Shown: in pieces, positions 8,821 through 20,143 of the stretch
Position numbering within the stretch: position 1 is the first letter of the stretch
Layout of the letters: each line of letters opens with the position of its first letter
Assembly (NCBI RefSeq): GCF_001040705.1
Contig: NZ_CVQP01000001.1
Span: 113,083 to 177,082 of the forward strand
Length of the DNA stretch: 64,000 bases
Reading direction: 5' to 3'
Origin: Rhodococcus sp. RD6.2
Lineage (GTDB): Bacteria; Actinomycetota; Actinomycetes; Mycobacteriales; Mycobacteriaceae
The notes under the pieces: generated by a model
What the model saw: the letters and a program-made list of their open reading frames with translations, nothing else
Database searches by the model: none
What the model was told of the DNA's origin: nothing
Translations under genes and position numbers: made by a program

Positions 8821-9216
8821 TCAGATGGGCGAATTGACGAGTGAGTTCGCGGCCATGTCGATGTAGTCGACGAGCGTGCGGCGATGTTCGGCGTCGAGTG
8901 TCTGCTCGTCGATCGAGTCGATCGCGATGTGCATGCACCGCAGCCACGCGTCCCGTTCCAGCGGACCGATCTTGAACGGGTTGTGCCTCATCCGCAGGCG
9001 CGGATGGCCACGCTCCTCCGAATAGGTCCGCGGCCCACCCCAGTACTGCTCGAGGAACATCCGCATCCTGCGCTCAGCGGGACCCAGATCCTCCTCGGGA
9101 TAGAGCGGACGCACGATCTCGTCCTTCGCGACCTCCTCGTAGAAACGGGAGATCAGTTTGCGGAACGTCTCGGCTCCGCCGATCGCTTCGTAGAAACTCA
9201 CTTCGGAATCACTCAT
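8821..9216 (-). CDS. glbO: Group II truncated haemoglobin (trHbO)
   Basis: 131 residues, nearly the length of mycobacterial GlbO. It binds haem b and O2 and is associated with respiration and peroxide/NO handling. Landmarks: Tyr26 (B10), Tyr39 (CD1), proximal His78 in RHNPF (F8) and Trp91 (G8), the distal-pocket set that gives group II globins very slow O2 release. It lies 59 bp upstream of the alpha-glucosidase gene in the same direction and is divergent from the HNH gene. The synteny supports orthology with Rv2470. Confidence 0.95.
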   Translation of the reverse strand: MSDSEVSFYEAIGGAETFRKLISRFYEEVAKDEIVRPLYPEEDLGPAERRMRMFLEQYWGGPRTYSEERGHPRLRMRHNPFKIGPLERDAWLRCMHIAIDSIDEQTLDAEHRRTLVDYIDMAANSLVNSPI

Positions 9217-9272
9217 GGCGCCACCATTGTGCCCTCAGGTCGGCGCCGCGTCGACGTGCGCCAGGGCGCTGC

Positions 9273-9344
9273 GTCGATGGGCGCCGGAGGCGCGGTGTCG
9301 ATGGGCGCCGGAGGCGCGGTGTCGATGGGCGTGAGAGTCGCGGT
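9273..9344. repeat. 24-bp tandem repeat, three units
   Basis: Units at 9273-9296 and 9297-9320 are identical; a third at 9321-9344 has drifted in its second half, and a weaker trace precedes at about 9250. The unit begins GTCGATGGGCGCCGG. It lies in the intergenic region between the divergent glbO and HNH genes. No coding role is evident. Confidence 0.9.
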
Positions 9345-9445
9345 TGCCTCCCGTTCACCTTCCTGCCCGCAAACCGTCGGGAAAATGCACGTGCGTCGAC
9401 GCGTAATCCGTGGTCAACTGGGACAGGTCGTCCTCCGGAGGTCGC

Positions 9446-10105
9446 ATGAAGCACCGACACAGCGCCCGAGCGCACCGACAACTCGAGCCCGCCGACGCCC
9501 GTCACCCACCGGGCTCGGGGGCTTCCCCGCTCTATGCGATCGACGAGGGCAACAAACCCTCCCACCCAGGCGATGATGCGGTTCCCGCCTGGGTGAAGCG
9601 CCGGGTGCTGCTGCTCAACGCCACTTACGAACCGCTCACCGCCCTCCCTGTCCGCCGCGCAGTCGTCCTCCTGGTCTGTGACAAGGCCGATTCTGTCCAC
9701 GAGGATCCGCTCGGACAGGTCATCCACTCCGCCGGTTGTTCGATCCAGGTTCCATCAGTGATCCGGCTCCGAACCTATGTGCGTGTGCCGTACCGCGCCC
9801 GAATTCCGATGACCAGGGCCGCACTCATGCACCGCGACCGCTTTCGCTGCGCCTACTGCGGCGACAAGGCCGAGACCGTCGACCACGTCATCCCACGCAG
9901 TCGCGGAGGCGAGCACTCGTGGGAGAATTGCGTCGCCTGCTGTGCCCCCTGCAACCATCGAAAAGCGGACAAACTTCTCAGCGAGCTCGGATGGACGCTC
10001 CGCGCAGCCCTCGTTCCTCCGAAGGGTCAGCACTGGCGCCTGCTTGCCGCGACGAAGGAACTCGATCCGCTGTGGCTCCGATATCTGGGCGAGGGCGCGG
10101 CGTAG
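9446..10105 (+). CDS. HNH endonuclease family protein
   Basis: 219 residues. A C-terminal HNH nuclease fold is visible: zinc-type CAYCG (Cys135, Cys138), the DHVIPRSRGG beta-beta-alpha motif (Asp146-His147), ENCVACCAPCNHRKAD with the second cysteine pair and the last His. The N-terminal 45 residues are low complexity. The ATG at 9446 follows a clear GGAGG 4 bases upstream. Homologues in this neighbourhood (Rv2469c in M. tuberculosis) are uncharacterised chromosomal genes rather than mobile-element nucleases. The natural substrate is unknown. Confidence 0.9.
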   Translation: MKHRHSARAHRQLEPADARHPPGSGASPLYAIDEGNKPSHPGDDAVPAWVKRRVLLLNATYEPLTALPVRRAVVLLVCDKADSVHEDPLGQVIHSAGCSIQVPSVIRLRTYVRVPYRARIPMTRAALMHRDRFRCAYCGDKAETVDHVIPRSRGGEHSWENCVACCAPCNHRKADKLLSELGWTLRAALVPPKGQHWRLLAATKELDPLWLRYLGEGAA

Positions 10106-10148
10106 GAAATTCCTGTGCCCCAGCGGCACAAATCCGCCGCCCCTGGGC

Positions 10149-10160
10149 TACCTTTGGCGG
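10149..10160 (+). promoter_or_regulatory. Candidate -10 box for a leaderless ctaJ transcript
   Basis: TACCTT (10149-10154) fits the actinobacterial TANNNT -10 consensus and ends 6 bases before the GTG start, with no Shine-Dalgarno between. This spacing is typical of leaderless mRNAs. The promoter would overlap the short gap after the HNH gene. Confidence 0.45.
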
Positions 10161-10421
10161 GTGAGCATTCTCGAGACAACGCTGATTTTCGTCGGGATTC
10201 CCGTCGTCATCACGGCCATCCTGGCGGGGCTGAGCTACCTGGCTCCGCGAACCGCCGGTGAGACCCCCGCCCACTACTCGCTCGACAAGGAGTGGAACCA
10301 CAAGCCGGTGCTGTGGTCCGCCGTCGACGAGGTGACGACCCGCCCCGGCCACCACAGTGGTCACGCGGAGATCGAGGGTTCGGCAGATCTGATCGGAGGT
10401 TCCGCAAGTGGCCGGTGGTAG
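10161..10421 (+). CDS. ctaJ: Small membrane protein, probable aa3 oxidase subunit CtaJ
   Basis: 86 residues: one N-terminal membrane helix (LETTLIFVGIPVVITAILAGLSYLA) followed by a polar tail rich in His, Trp and Gly. It matches the short proteins annotated as CtaJ, an actinobacterial accessory subunit of the cytochrome bcc-aa3 supercomplex first placed in the M. smegmatis structure. The assignment rests on size, helix position, the opening SILET.LIFVGIP pattern and the pepN-DUF5130 neighbourhood. The start is the GTG after a TACCTT -10 box. Its last 14 bases overlap the next gene, implying coupled translation. Confidence 0.65.
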   Translation: MSILETTLIFVGIPVVITAILAGLSYLAPRTAGETPAHYSLDKEWNHKPVLWSAVDEVTTRPGHHSGHAEIEGSADLIGGSASGRW

Positions 10422-10881
10422 CAAGTTCCCCGCAGTCGTCGAAGCCGACCTCCCCGTCGGTTACGCCGTCACCCCCAGCGGTCGCGTCTCGGGCGTGCAC
10501 CGCATTGGCGAGCCGTTCGTCGACGACCTTCCGTTCACGGTCGACGAGCTCGTCGCCCTCGACGACGCACTGACCGACGCGACGCGGGCCACGAAGGTTC
10601 GCTTCAATCTCTACGTCGGTGCGCTCGGCGAAGACCCGGCAGCCGGTGTCGCCGCACTGTTCCCGACCACCCCCGAGGCCGAGCGGTCCGTGCTGATCGC
10701 GGTGTCGCCCAACCAGCGGGTCATCGAGGTCCGCTCGGGCAAGGCGGTCGCCGACCGCGTCACCGACCGTGTCGCGCAGCTCGGCGTCACGGCCGCGGTG
10801 TCGTCGTTCGCCGAGGCCGACCTGATCGACGGCCTGATCTCCGCGATCCGCGTGATGAGCGCGGCGATCGCGCAGCCGTAA
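10408..10881 (+). CDS. DUF5130 family protein (possible oxidase subunit CtaI)
   Basis: 157 residues, no clear membrane helix apart from a moderately hydrophobic C-terminal segment (LIDGLISAIRVMSAAIA). The central part (FNLYVGALGEDP, SVLIAVSPNQRVIEVRSGKAVADRV) resembles TPM-like alpha/beta domains found in DUF5130 proteins such as Rv2468c. GTG at 10408 has GGAGG 8 bases upstream. It overlaps ctaJ by 14 bases. In M. smegmatis the neighbouring pair of this locus was identified as supercomplex subunits CtaI and CtaJ; whether this protein equals CtaI is my inference. Confidence 0.7.
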   Translation: MAGGSKFPAVVEADLPVGYAVTPSGRVSGVHRIGEPFVDDLPFTVDELVALDDALTDATRATKVRFNLYVGALGEDPAAGVAALFPTTPEAERSVLIAVSPNQRVIEVRSGKAVADRVTDRVAQLGVTAAVSSFAEADLIDGLISAIRVMSAAIAQP

Positions 10882-10898
10882 GCACCACTCCAGCTGCT

Positions 10899-10947
10899 CC
10901 CGAATGGCGCATTCGGTCACTCAACGTGACCGAATGCGCCATTCGGG
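10899..10947. terminator. Perfect 22-bp hairpin between convergent genes
   Basis: Arms 10899-10920 and 10926-10947 are perfectly complementary around a 5-base loop. Each arm itself contains a smaller palindrome (GAATG-GCG-CATTC). It lies between the stops of the DUF5130 gene (+) and pepN (-), so it can serve both directions. Confidence 0.8.
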
Positions 10948-10959
10948 GTTAAGGGGAGG

Positions 10960-13536
<2,577 letters not shown>

Positions 13537-13612
13537 GTTTCGACACTCCTAGTCGGTCGGATTCGGTTCGAGATCGCCCCTATCCCATCACGCACGACCG
13601 ACTTGCTCACGC

Positions 13613-14836
13613 CTACACGTTGCCAAGCGGCACGTCGGGATCGGCGAGACGAGTCACGTCCACCGGTCGCCCCGACGCGATCAGCGCCTTGACGTCGTCG
13701 GTGACGTCCCAGATGTTGACGTTCATCCCCGCGAGCACGCGATCGCCCGCGTCGAGCCAGAACGCGACGAACTTGTGGCGTGGCGCGTCGCCGCGGACGA
13801 CCACCCGCGAGTCTCGTGCGGCGTGCCCGACGTACTCCATCCCGAGTTCGTACTGGTCCGTGAAGAAATACGGCAGTTTGGCGTACTGGGCGGGCTGCCC
13901 GAGCATCGTCGCTGCCGCGACGTCGGGCTGGTTGAGTGCGTTCGCCCAGTGCTCGACGCGGATCCGGCTGCCGAGCACCGGGTGCTCCTGTGCGGCGATG
14001 TCGCCGACCGCGACGATGTCGGGGTCGCTAGTGGTCAACGACGAGTCGACGAGGACACCGCCGTCCACGGCCAGGCCCGCATCCTGCGCCAGCTCGACGT
14101 TCGGTTGCGCCCCCACGGCGACGAGCACGGTGTCCGCGTCGACGACCTCGCCGGTGCCGAGACGAACGCCGGTCGCGCGCCCATCCGTCGTGACGATCGA
14201 CTCGACCGAGGTTTCCAGACGTAGGTCGACGCCGTGCTCGCGGTGCAGTTCGGCGAACACCGTGCCCATCTCTGGGCCGAGCGCGCCGAGCAAGGGCAGT
14301 GGCGCGGACTCGACAACGGTCACGATGACGCCGTGCCCCCGTGCCGCGGCCGCGATCTCCATGCCGATCCACCCGGCCCCGACGATGACGAGACGCGTGC
14401 CGCGCTTGAGCGTCGCGAGGAGCGAGTCGGACTCGTCGACGGTGCGCAGGTAGTGCACCCCGTCGGCGTCGGAGCCCGGAATCGGCGGCCGACGCGACCG
14501 CGACCCGGTTGCCAGCGCGGCTTTGTCGTAGTGGATGGTGCTGCCGTCCGGCAGGGTCACGGTGTGGGCGACGGGATCGAGTGCGGTGACGGTGGTGCCG
14601 AGGTGTACGTCGATGTGCTCGTCGCGATACCAGTCCGCGGGATGCACGGTGAATTCGGTGAGTGGCTTCCCCCCGATCAGGTGGTCCTTCGAGAGCGGTG
14701 GACGCTCGTAGGGGAGGTGTTCCTCCGCGCAGAAGAGGATCACCTTCCCGTCGAAATCCTTGACGCGCAGAGCTTCTGCGGTCTTCGCTCCGGCGAGTCC
14801 TCCGCCGACGACGACGAACGTGCGGGTTGTGGACAT
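13613..14836 (-). CDS. FAD-dependent ferredoxin/rubredoxin reductase-type oxidoreductase
   Basis: 407 residues. N-terminal FAD Rossmann fold [16 protein letters not shown] (about 7-22), second NAD(P)H fold [13 protein letters not shown] (about 149-161), and the third FAD-contact VAVGDIA. This is the class I ferredoxin reductase pattern seen in rubredoxin, putidaredoxin and terpredoxin reductases; it would pass electrons from NAD(P)H to a small iron-sulphur protein. No ferredoxin or P450 gene is adjacent. The ATG at 14836 follows GGAGGG; longer frames are not needed. It is divergent from the mycothiol-dependent nitroreductase gene. Confidence 0.92.
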   Translation of the reverse strand: MSTTRTFVVVGGGLAGAKTAEALRVKDFDGKVILFCAEEHLPYERPPLSKDHLIGGKPLTEFTVHPADWYRDEHIDVHLGTTVTALDPVAHTVTLPDGSTIHYDKAALATGSRSRRPPIPGSDADGVHYLRTVDESDSLLATLKRGTRLVIVGAGWIGMEIAAAARGHGVIVTVVESAPLPLLGALGPEMGTVFAELHREHGVDLRLETSVESIVTTDGRATGVRLGTGEVVDADTVLVAVGAQPNVELAQDAGLAVDGGVLVDSSLTTSDPDIVAVGDIAAQEHPVLGSRIRVEHWANALNQPDVAAATMLGQPAQYAKLPYFFTDQYELGMEYVGHAARDSRVVVRGDAPRHKFVAFWLDAGDRVLAGMNVNIWDVTDDVKALIASGRPVDVTRLADPDVPLGNV

Positions 14837-14964
14837 CGTTGGCCCTCCGCGAGTCGGGTGTGCATCCGTATCTCGACGGTACTGGCCGCGGGAAGCAATC
14901 GCAGCTGACATGTGTTGTGCCGAGGGGGCGAGCGCCCCACACGCCACGAGTGATGGAGAAGCGA

Positions 14965-15603
14965 GTGAGTGAGACCGTGCCCGCGGATGGAAATGCCGCG
15001 AAGAGGGACAGTGCCGACTTCTGGTTCGACCCGCTGTGTCCGTGGTGCTGGATCACCTCACGGTGGATTCTCGAGGTCGAGAAGGTGCGCGACATCGACG
15101 CGAACTTCCACGTCATGAGCCTGGCCGTCCTCAACGAGGGCCGCGATCTCCCCGAGGAGTACCGGGCGATGATGGAGAAGGCGTGGGGTCCGGTCCGCGT
15201 CGCCATCGCCGCCGCGCAGGAACACGGTGACGAGGTCCTGTTGCCGCTGTACACCGCGATGGGCACCCGCATCCACGACCAGGGCAACAAGGACTTCGGT
15301 GTGGTGATCGCAGAGGCACTCGCCGAGGTCGGGTTGCCCGCCGAGCTGGCGTCCGCCGCAGACACCGACATCCACGACGAGGCCCTGCGCGCCAGCCACA
15401 AGGCCGGAATGGACGCCGTCGGCGACGACGTCGGCACTCCCACCATCCACGTCAACGGTGTCGCGTTCTTCGGCCCGGTGCTCTCCCGCATCCCGCGTGG
15501 CGAAGACGCGGGGAAGGTCTGGGACGGCGTCGTCGCACTCGCCGGCTACCCGCACTTCTTCGAGCTCAAGCGCACCCGCACCGAGGACCCGAGCTTCGAC
15601 TGA
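14965..15603 (+). CDS. DsbA-family mycothiol-dependent nitroreductase (Rv2466c-like)
   Basis: 212 residues closely resembling M. tuberculosis Rv2466c, which uses mycothiol and a CPWC active site in an oxidative-stress thioredoxin-fold enzyme and activates nitro prodrugs. Here the motif is DPLCPWCW (Cys25, Cys28), followed by [14 protein letters not shown]. The C-terminal region [18 protein letters not shown] and the end [13 protein letters not shown] also match the family. GTG at 14965 is preferred because GGAG lies 6 bases upstream; an ATG 12 bases earlier has no ribosome site. It follows pepN as in mycobacteria. Confidence 0.93.
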   Translation: MSETVPADGNAAKRDSADFWFDPLCPWCWITSRWILEVEKVRDIDANFHVMSLAVLNEGRDLPEEYRAMMEKAWGPVRVAIAAAQEHGDEVLLPLYTAMGTRIHDQGNKDFGVVIAEALAEVGLPAELASAADTDIHDEALRASHKAGMDAVGDDVGTPTIHVNGVAFFGPVLSRIPRGEDAGKVWDGVVALAGYPHFFELKRTRTEDPSFD

Positions 15604-15620
15604 GCGTAAGGCGATGGACA

Positions 15621-15660
15621 CACGACGACCCCCCACGCGAGCGCGTGGGGGGTCGTCGTG
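15621..15660. terminator. 19-bp GC-rich hairpin, bidirectional
   Basis: Arms 15621-15639 and 15642-15660 are fully complementary (CACGACGACCCCCCACGCG and its reverse). It separates the convergent nitroreductase-like gene and the SDR gene and probably terminates both. Confidence 0.8.
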
Positions 15661-15687
15661 CGTCCAGGGATCACATCGGGTGTGACG

Positions 15688-16464
15688 TCACTTCGGGGGC
15701 ATCCGGATGCCGCCGTCGACTCGGACGACCTCCGCGTTCATGTACGAGTTGGTGAGCAGTTCGAGAACCATGCTCGCGAGCTCGTCCGGCACACCGAGAC
15801 GGTTCGGGAACAGGACGCTCTCGCCGAGCTTGGCCTTGAACGCGTCGGACTGCGGGCCCGTGCCGTAGATCGGGGTGTCGATGAGGCCGGGGGCGACCGT
15901 GTTGAGGCGGATGCCCGCCGCAGCGAGATCGCGTGCCACGGGGAGCGTCATGCCGACGACGCCGCCCTTGGACGAGGAGTAGGCCGCCTGACCGATCTGA
16001 CCGTCGAACGCGGCGACGGACGCCATGTTGACGATCGCGCCGCGCTCACCGGACTCGGTGAGCTCGAGGCGGCTCATCGCCGTCGCGGCGATACGGGTGA
16101 CGTCGAAGGTGCCGATCAGGTTGATCTCGATGACCTTCTTGTAGACGTCCAGGTTGAACGCCGACTCGTACGCGCCGTCACGGCCGATGGTCCGCGAAGC
16201 GGAACCGATACCGGCCGAGTTGACGGCCGCACGCAGCGGGCCGAGCTCGGAGGCCGCGTCGACCGCCTCGATGATCTGTTCGGTGTTCGTGACGTCGACC
16301 TGCACGAACAGGCCGCCGATCTCCTTCGCGAGGGCGTTTCCGACGTCCGCGTTGAGGTCGGCGATGACGACCTTCGAGCCGCGGGCGGCAAGCTGACGCG
16401 CGGTGGCCGCGCCGATGCCCGACGCGCCGCCGGTGACGACTGAACTGGTTCCGTTGAGTTCCAT
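15688..16464 (-). CDS. SDR family dehydrogenase, 3-hydroxyacyl-CoA dehydrogenase type
   Basis: 258 residues, a classical short-chain dehydrogenase. Cofactor motif TGGASGIG (about 11-18) with Asp in VVIADLNAD favouring NAD; catalytic tetrad includes NSAG, the Ser in [10 protein letters not shown] and YSSSK (Tyr-x3-Lys). The pattern [21 protein letters not shown] and the C-terminal VDGGIRM resemble type II 3-hydroxyacyl-CoA dehydrogenases (HSD17B10-like), which act in fatty acid or steroid side-chain beta-oxidation. Substrate remains inferred. It is divergent from rpiB, with 76 bp between starts. Confidence 0.88.
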   Translation of the reverse strand: MELNGTSSVVTGGASGIGAATARQLAARGSKVVIADLNADVGNALAKEIGGLFVQVDVTNTEQIIEAVDAASELGPLRAAVNSAGIGSASRTIGRDGAYESAFNLDVYKKVIEINLIGTFDVTRIAATAMSRLELTESGERGAIVNMASVAAFDGQIGQAAYSSSKGGVVGMTLPVARDLAAAGIRLNTVAPGLIDTPIYGTGPQSDAFKAKLGESVLFPNRLGVPDELASMVLELLTNSYMNAEVVRVDGGIRMPPK

Positions 16465-16527
16465 GGCGGCAACACTAGCGTTCGCTCAAATTCCGTGGTC
16501 CGTGACGGTGACTTCGTCGACGGTCCC

Positions 16528-16540
16528 TATCATCGACCCC
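16528..16540 (+). promoter_or_regulatory. Candidate -10 box for leaderless rpiB
   Basis: TATCAT (16528-16533) lies 7 bases before the rpiB ATG. There is no Shine-Dalgarno, so a leaderless transcript is likely. Confidence 0.45.
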
Positions 16541-17014
<474 letters not shown>

Positions 17015-17812
17015 GTGCCCGAAGGTCACACCCTTCATCGACTCGCACGGGAGCACCAGCGATCCTTCGCCGGTGCTCCCGTTCGTGTGTCCAGCCCGCA
17101 GGGTCGGTTCGACGTCGGTGCGGCGTCCGTGGACGGACGGGTACTCGAGGACGCGGAGGCGTTCGGAAAGCACCTGCTGCACCGCTACGAGGGCGGCCGG
17201 ATCGTGCACGTGCACCTCGGGCTGTACGGAAAGTTCACCGAACTGCCGCTGCCGATGGGTGAACCCGTGGGGCAGGTGCGGATGCGGATGGTGGGCGTCG
17301 ACGTCGGGACCGACCTGCGCGGTCCGACGGCTTGTGAGATCTATGACGAGACTCAGGTGGCGGCGCTGACGGCGCGGCTGGGCCCGGACCCGTTGCGGTC
17401 CGACGCAGATCCGGACCGTGCGTGGCGTCGAATCGGGAAGTCGCAGACCGCGATCGGTGCGCTTCTGATGGATCAGGCGGTGCTCGCGGGCGTGGGAAAC
17501 GTGTACCGCGCCGAGGTGCTGTTCCGGCATGGCATCCATCCCGACCGGCCGGGTCGGGCAGTGCGGCGCGACGAGTGGGATGCGATCTGGACGGATCTCG
17601 TGGCGTTGATGGCCGTCGGCGTCGATGCGGGTGTCATGCACGTGGTGCGTCCCGAGCACGACACCGGTGCACCGTCGTACGCGGAGGATCGGCCGCGGAC
17701 GTACGTGTACCGCCGCGCGGGGGAGGCGTGCCGGGTGTGCGCGACGCCGGTCGTGCACTCGGTCATGAAGGGACGCAATCTCTTCTGGTGTCCGAGCTGT
17801 CAACCCGCCTGA
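17015..17812 (+). CDS. nei: Fpg/Nei family DNA glycosylase/AP lyase
   Basis: 265 residues. Removes oxidised bases and nicks the abasic site. The N-terminal MPEGHTLHRLAR (Pro2 nucleophile, Glu3) is the Nei/Fpg catalytic end, followed by KHLL (Lys needed for DNA contact), the helix-two-turn-helix region GVGNVYRAEVLF, and a C-terminal zinc finger CRVCATPVVHS..FWCPSCQ with four cysteines. The GTG start directly abuts the rpiB stop. The neighbourhood matches M. tuberculosis Nei1 (Rv2464c). Specificity (Nei versus Fpg) is inferred from that and the GH after PE. Confidence 0.94.
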   Translation: MPEGHTLHRLAREHQRSFAGAPVRVSSPQGRFDVGAASVDGRVLEDAEAFGKHLLHRYEGGRIVHVHLGLYGKFTELPLPMGEPVGQVRMRMVGVDVGTDLRGPTACEIYDETQVAALTARLGPDPLRSDADPDRAWRRIGKSQTAIGALLMDQAVLAGVGNVYRAEVLFRHGIHPDRPGRAVRRDEWDAIWTDLVALMAVGVDAGVMHVVRPEHDTGAPSYAEDRPRTYVYRRAGEACRVCATPVVHSVMKGRNLFWCPSCQPA

Positions 17813-17820
17813 CGACGCAG

Positions 17821-17850
17821 AGCGGCCCGGGTCGATCGACCCGGGCCGCT
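17821..17850. terminator. 30-bp perfect palindrome
   Basis: AGCGGCCCGGGTCGA followed by its exact reverse complement. It lies 8 bp after the nei-type gene and 15 bp before the stop of the convergent minus-strand gene; probably a shared terminator. Confidence 0.75.
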
Positions 17851-17864
17851 GCCGCGTTCATGTT

Positions 17865-18692
17865 CTAGAAGTCGAAGCCGCCGAAGTCCCCGCCCCCGAA
17901 ATCCCCGCCGCCGAAGTCTCCGCCGCCGCCGAAGTCTCCGCCGCCGCCGAAATCTTCACCGCCGCCGCCGAAGTCCTCGCCGCCGCCTGCATCGCCACCG
18001 GCGTCGCCGCCATCGCCACCGGCGTCGCCGCCCGCGTCGCTGCCGTCACCGGCGCCGCTCTCGAAGTCCTGCGCTCCGTAGGCGACTCCGGCCATCCCGC
18101 TGAACATGGCGGAGAACAGCAGCATCGAGCCGACGCCCCATGCTCCGGCGACGAGCGCCGGCTTCCACCAGGGCTCGGAGTACCAGCCGGCCGGGACGGG
18201 CCGGCCCGCGACGCGTCCGCCGGGGTAGTAGTTCGGGGTGCGCTGCGACGGGTTAGGTGACGCGGCGACCTGACGGCCCTCGAACTCGACCTCGCGGTCC
18301 TCGGTGACTTGGCCCGCAGCCTTCTGGCCGTCGATGCTGGGCACCTCGGGTCCGGGGTCCATGCCCATCGCGGTCCGGGCTGCGCGGATGTAGTAGAGGC
18401 CCTCCAGCGCGGTCTGCTTGGCCAGTCGCGCCTGAACCGGGGTCTTGGCCTGGTCGATCTGCGAGCCGGACGCGGTGTAGCGCTCGGACGCGTCGGCCAG
18501 TGCCTGCTTGGACGCGTCGTCGGTGCCGGTCAGGTTGTACACCTGGCCGCCGAGACGTTCGATCGACTGCCGGGCGTCGGCCTTGGCGTCCTCGAGTTGG
18601 TTGGCCGAGTGGCCGGCGGTCTTGTTCTTCTGGCTCTTGGAGACCAGGAATACGACCGCGCCGATGACAACGACGATCAGGAGGAGTTCCAC
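17865..18692 (-). CDS. Membrane protein with Gly/Asp/Phe-rich repeat tail
   Basis: 275 residues. An N-terminal helix (ELLLIVVVIGAVVFLV) is followed by an alpha-helical region (about 20-110), a proline-rich linker, a second hydrophobic segment (PALVAGAWGVGSMLLFSAMFSG) and a tail of repeated GGDFGGG/GGDAGG units making up the last 65 residues. Similar tails occur in actinobacterial DUF1542-like/TPM-neighbour membrane proteins, but I cannot name the family firmly. GTG at 18692 follows GGAAGG; the longer frame upstream is not coding-like. The gene faces dinB head to head, with 150 bp between starts. Confidence 0.75.
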   Translation of the reverse strand: MELLLIVVVIGAVVFLVSKSQKNKTAGHSANQLEDAKADARQSIERLGGQVYNLTGTDDASKQALADASERYTASGSQIDQAKTPVQARLAKQTALEGLYYIRAARTAMGMDPGPEVPSIDGQKAAGQVTEDREVEFEGRQVAASPNPSQRTPNYYPGGRVAGRPVPAGWYSEPWWKPALVAGAWGVGSMLLFSAMFSGMAGVAYGAQDFESGAGDGSDAGGDAGGDGGDAGGDAGGGEDFGGGGEDFGGGGDFGGGGDFGGGDFGGGDFGGFDF

Positions 18693-18835
18693 GCGAGACC
18701 TTCCAGACGAACCGGGCCTTGAATCCGGGGGACCGGCAGCGGCTCGCACACAGGGACAAATCGGACAACCACAGGATACCGGGGATTGCGGGGAGGCCGC
18801 CGTTCGCCGTTCGCGAAACGTGTCGGTGGCGGATG

Positions 18836-18849
18836 CGAACATATGTTCG
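18836..18849. promoter_or_regulatory. SOS box (LexA site) over the dinB start
   Basis: CGAACATATGTTCG is a perfect 14-bp palindrome matching the actinobacterial LexA consensus (CGAAC-N4-GTTCG). It contains the proposed ATG (18843-18845) of dinB. LexA bound here would block transcription or early elongation; DNA damage should relieve it. The divergent membrane-protein gene starts 144 bp away. Confidence 0.88.
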
Positions 18850-20114
18850 TGTCCGATTTCGAGTCAGCGCCGTCGTCGACTGCATCGATCCTGCATGCCG
18901 ACCTGGACTCGTTCTACGCGTCGGTCGAGCAGCGCGACGACCCGTCGTTGCGAGGCAGGCCGGTGATCGTCGGCGGCGGCGTGGTGCTCGCCGCGAGTTA
19001 CGAAGCGAAGGCGTTCGGCGTCCGGACGCCGAGCAATGCGGGTCAGGCGCTGCGCCTGTGCCCGCAGGCCGTCGTGGTGCGCCCGCGATTCTCCGCATAC
19101 GCCGAGGCGAGCAAAGCGGTGTTCGAGGTGTTCCGGGACACCACCCCGCTGGTCGAGGGCATCTCGATCGACGAGGCCTTCCTCGATGTCGGTGGGCTCG
19201 CGCGGGTCTCGGGGACGCCGCTCGACATCGCGACCAAGCTGCGGCGTGACGTCCGCGAGAAGGTCGGGTTGCCGATCACGGTCGGCATCGCCCGCACGAA
19301 GTTCCTGGCGAAGGTGGCCAGCGCGGTGGGCAAGCCCGACGGTCTTCTGCTCGTGCCGCCGGATCGTGAACTGGAGTTCCTGCACCCGCTCCCGGTGGAG
19401 CGGCTGTGGGGCGTCGGCGCCGTTACCTCGGGAAAGCTCCGCGCGTACGGCATCGACACCGTCGGGCAGATGGCCGTGCTCCCTGAGCGGGAACTGATGG
19501 CCGTGGTCGGGCAGGGAGCGGGCCGACACCTTCACGCGTTGTCGTGGGCGCGTGATCCGCGCCGGGTGCAGACGGGCACGCGGCGTCGGTCGATCGGCGC
19601 CCAGCACGCGCTCGGGCGAGGGCAGCGGTCTGTCGAGGAGATCGACGCGATTGCGGCGTCGCTGGTGGATCGGGTGACCCGGCGGCTGCGCCGCGCGGGC
19701 CGGGTGTGCCGCACCGTGGTGCTGCGCATGAGGTTCGCGGATTTCACCCGCGCCACCCGATCCTGCACGGTCGGGCAGGCGACGGCGCGGACCGAGACCA
19801 TCCTGTCCGCGGTGCGCGCCCTGCTCCTCGAGGCCAGGCCGCTGATCCTCGATCAGGGCCTGACTCTCGTCGGAGTCGCGCTGACCAACCTCGACCGCGA
19901 GGGCGCCGAGCAGCTCGCGTTACCGCTCGACCTCGGCGCACCCGGACCGGTGCCGGTGTCCGGGGGTGTGCGCACCGCGAACTCACCTGATGTCACGGCC
20001 CTCGACTCGGCGCTGGATTCGGTACGTGACCGCTTCGGTGCGGTCGCGGTCACCCGCGCCGCCATGCTGGGTCGCGACCGCGGCGTCAGCGTCCCGATCC
20101 TGCCCGACAGTTGA
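18843..20114 (+). CDS. dinB: DNA polymerase IV (Y family)
   Basis: 423 residues. Error-prone translesion polymerase. Palm motif ILHADLDSFYASVEQ with the first catalytic Asp residues, GISIDEAFLDV (SIDE, second metal site), the steric-gate Phe/Tyr in SFYASV, two helix-hairpin-helix-type segments (ERLWGVGAVTSGKL) and a little-finger domain to the C-terminus. The start could be ATG 18843 or GTG 18849; both lie in or at the edge of the LexA box. The C-terminal 25 residues after AVAVTRAAML lack an obvious beta-clamp motif, although QLALPL at about 379-384 looks like one. Confidence 0.93.
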   Translation: MFVSDFESAPSSTASILHADLDSFYASVEQRDDPSLRGRPVIVGGGVVLAASYEAKAFGVRTPSNAGQALRLCPQAVVVRPRFSAYAEASKAVFEVFRDTTPLVEGISIDEAFLDVGGLARVSGTPLDIATKLRRDVREKVGLPITVGIARTKFLAKVASAVGKPDGLLLVPPDRELEFLHPLPVERLWGVGAVTSGKLRAYGIDTVGQMAVLPERELMAVVGQGAGRHLHALSWARDPRRVQTGTRRRSIGAQHALGRGQRSVEEIDAIAASLVDRVTRRLRRAGRVCRTVVLRMRFADFTRATRSCTVGQATARTETILSAVRALLLEARPLILDQGLTLVGVALTNLDREGAEQLALPLDLGAPGPVPVSGGVRTANSPDVTALDSALDSVRDRFGAVAVTRAAMLGRDRGVSVPILPDS

Positions 20115-20143
20115 TGTCGTCCACCGGGCAGGATCGACCCGCC

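Noticed and set aside
9273..9344. Possible CRISPR or integron-like repeats
   Set aside because: Contiguous 24-bp units without spacers or associated integrase.
9446..10105. HNH gene as part of a restriction or homing system
   Set aside because: It sits in conserved chromosomal synteny with no methyltransferase, intein or intron context.
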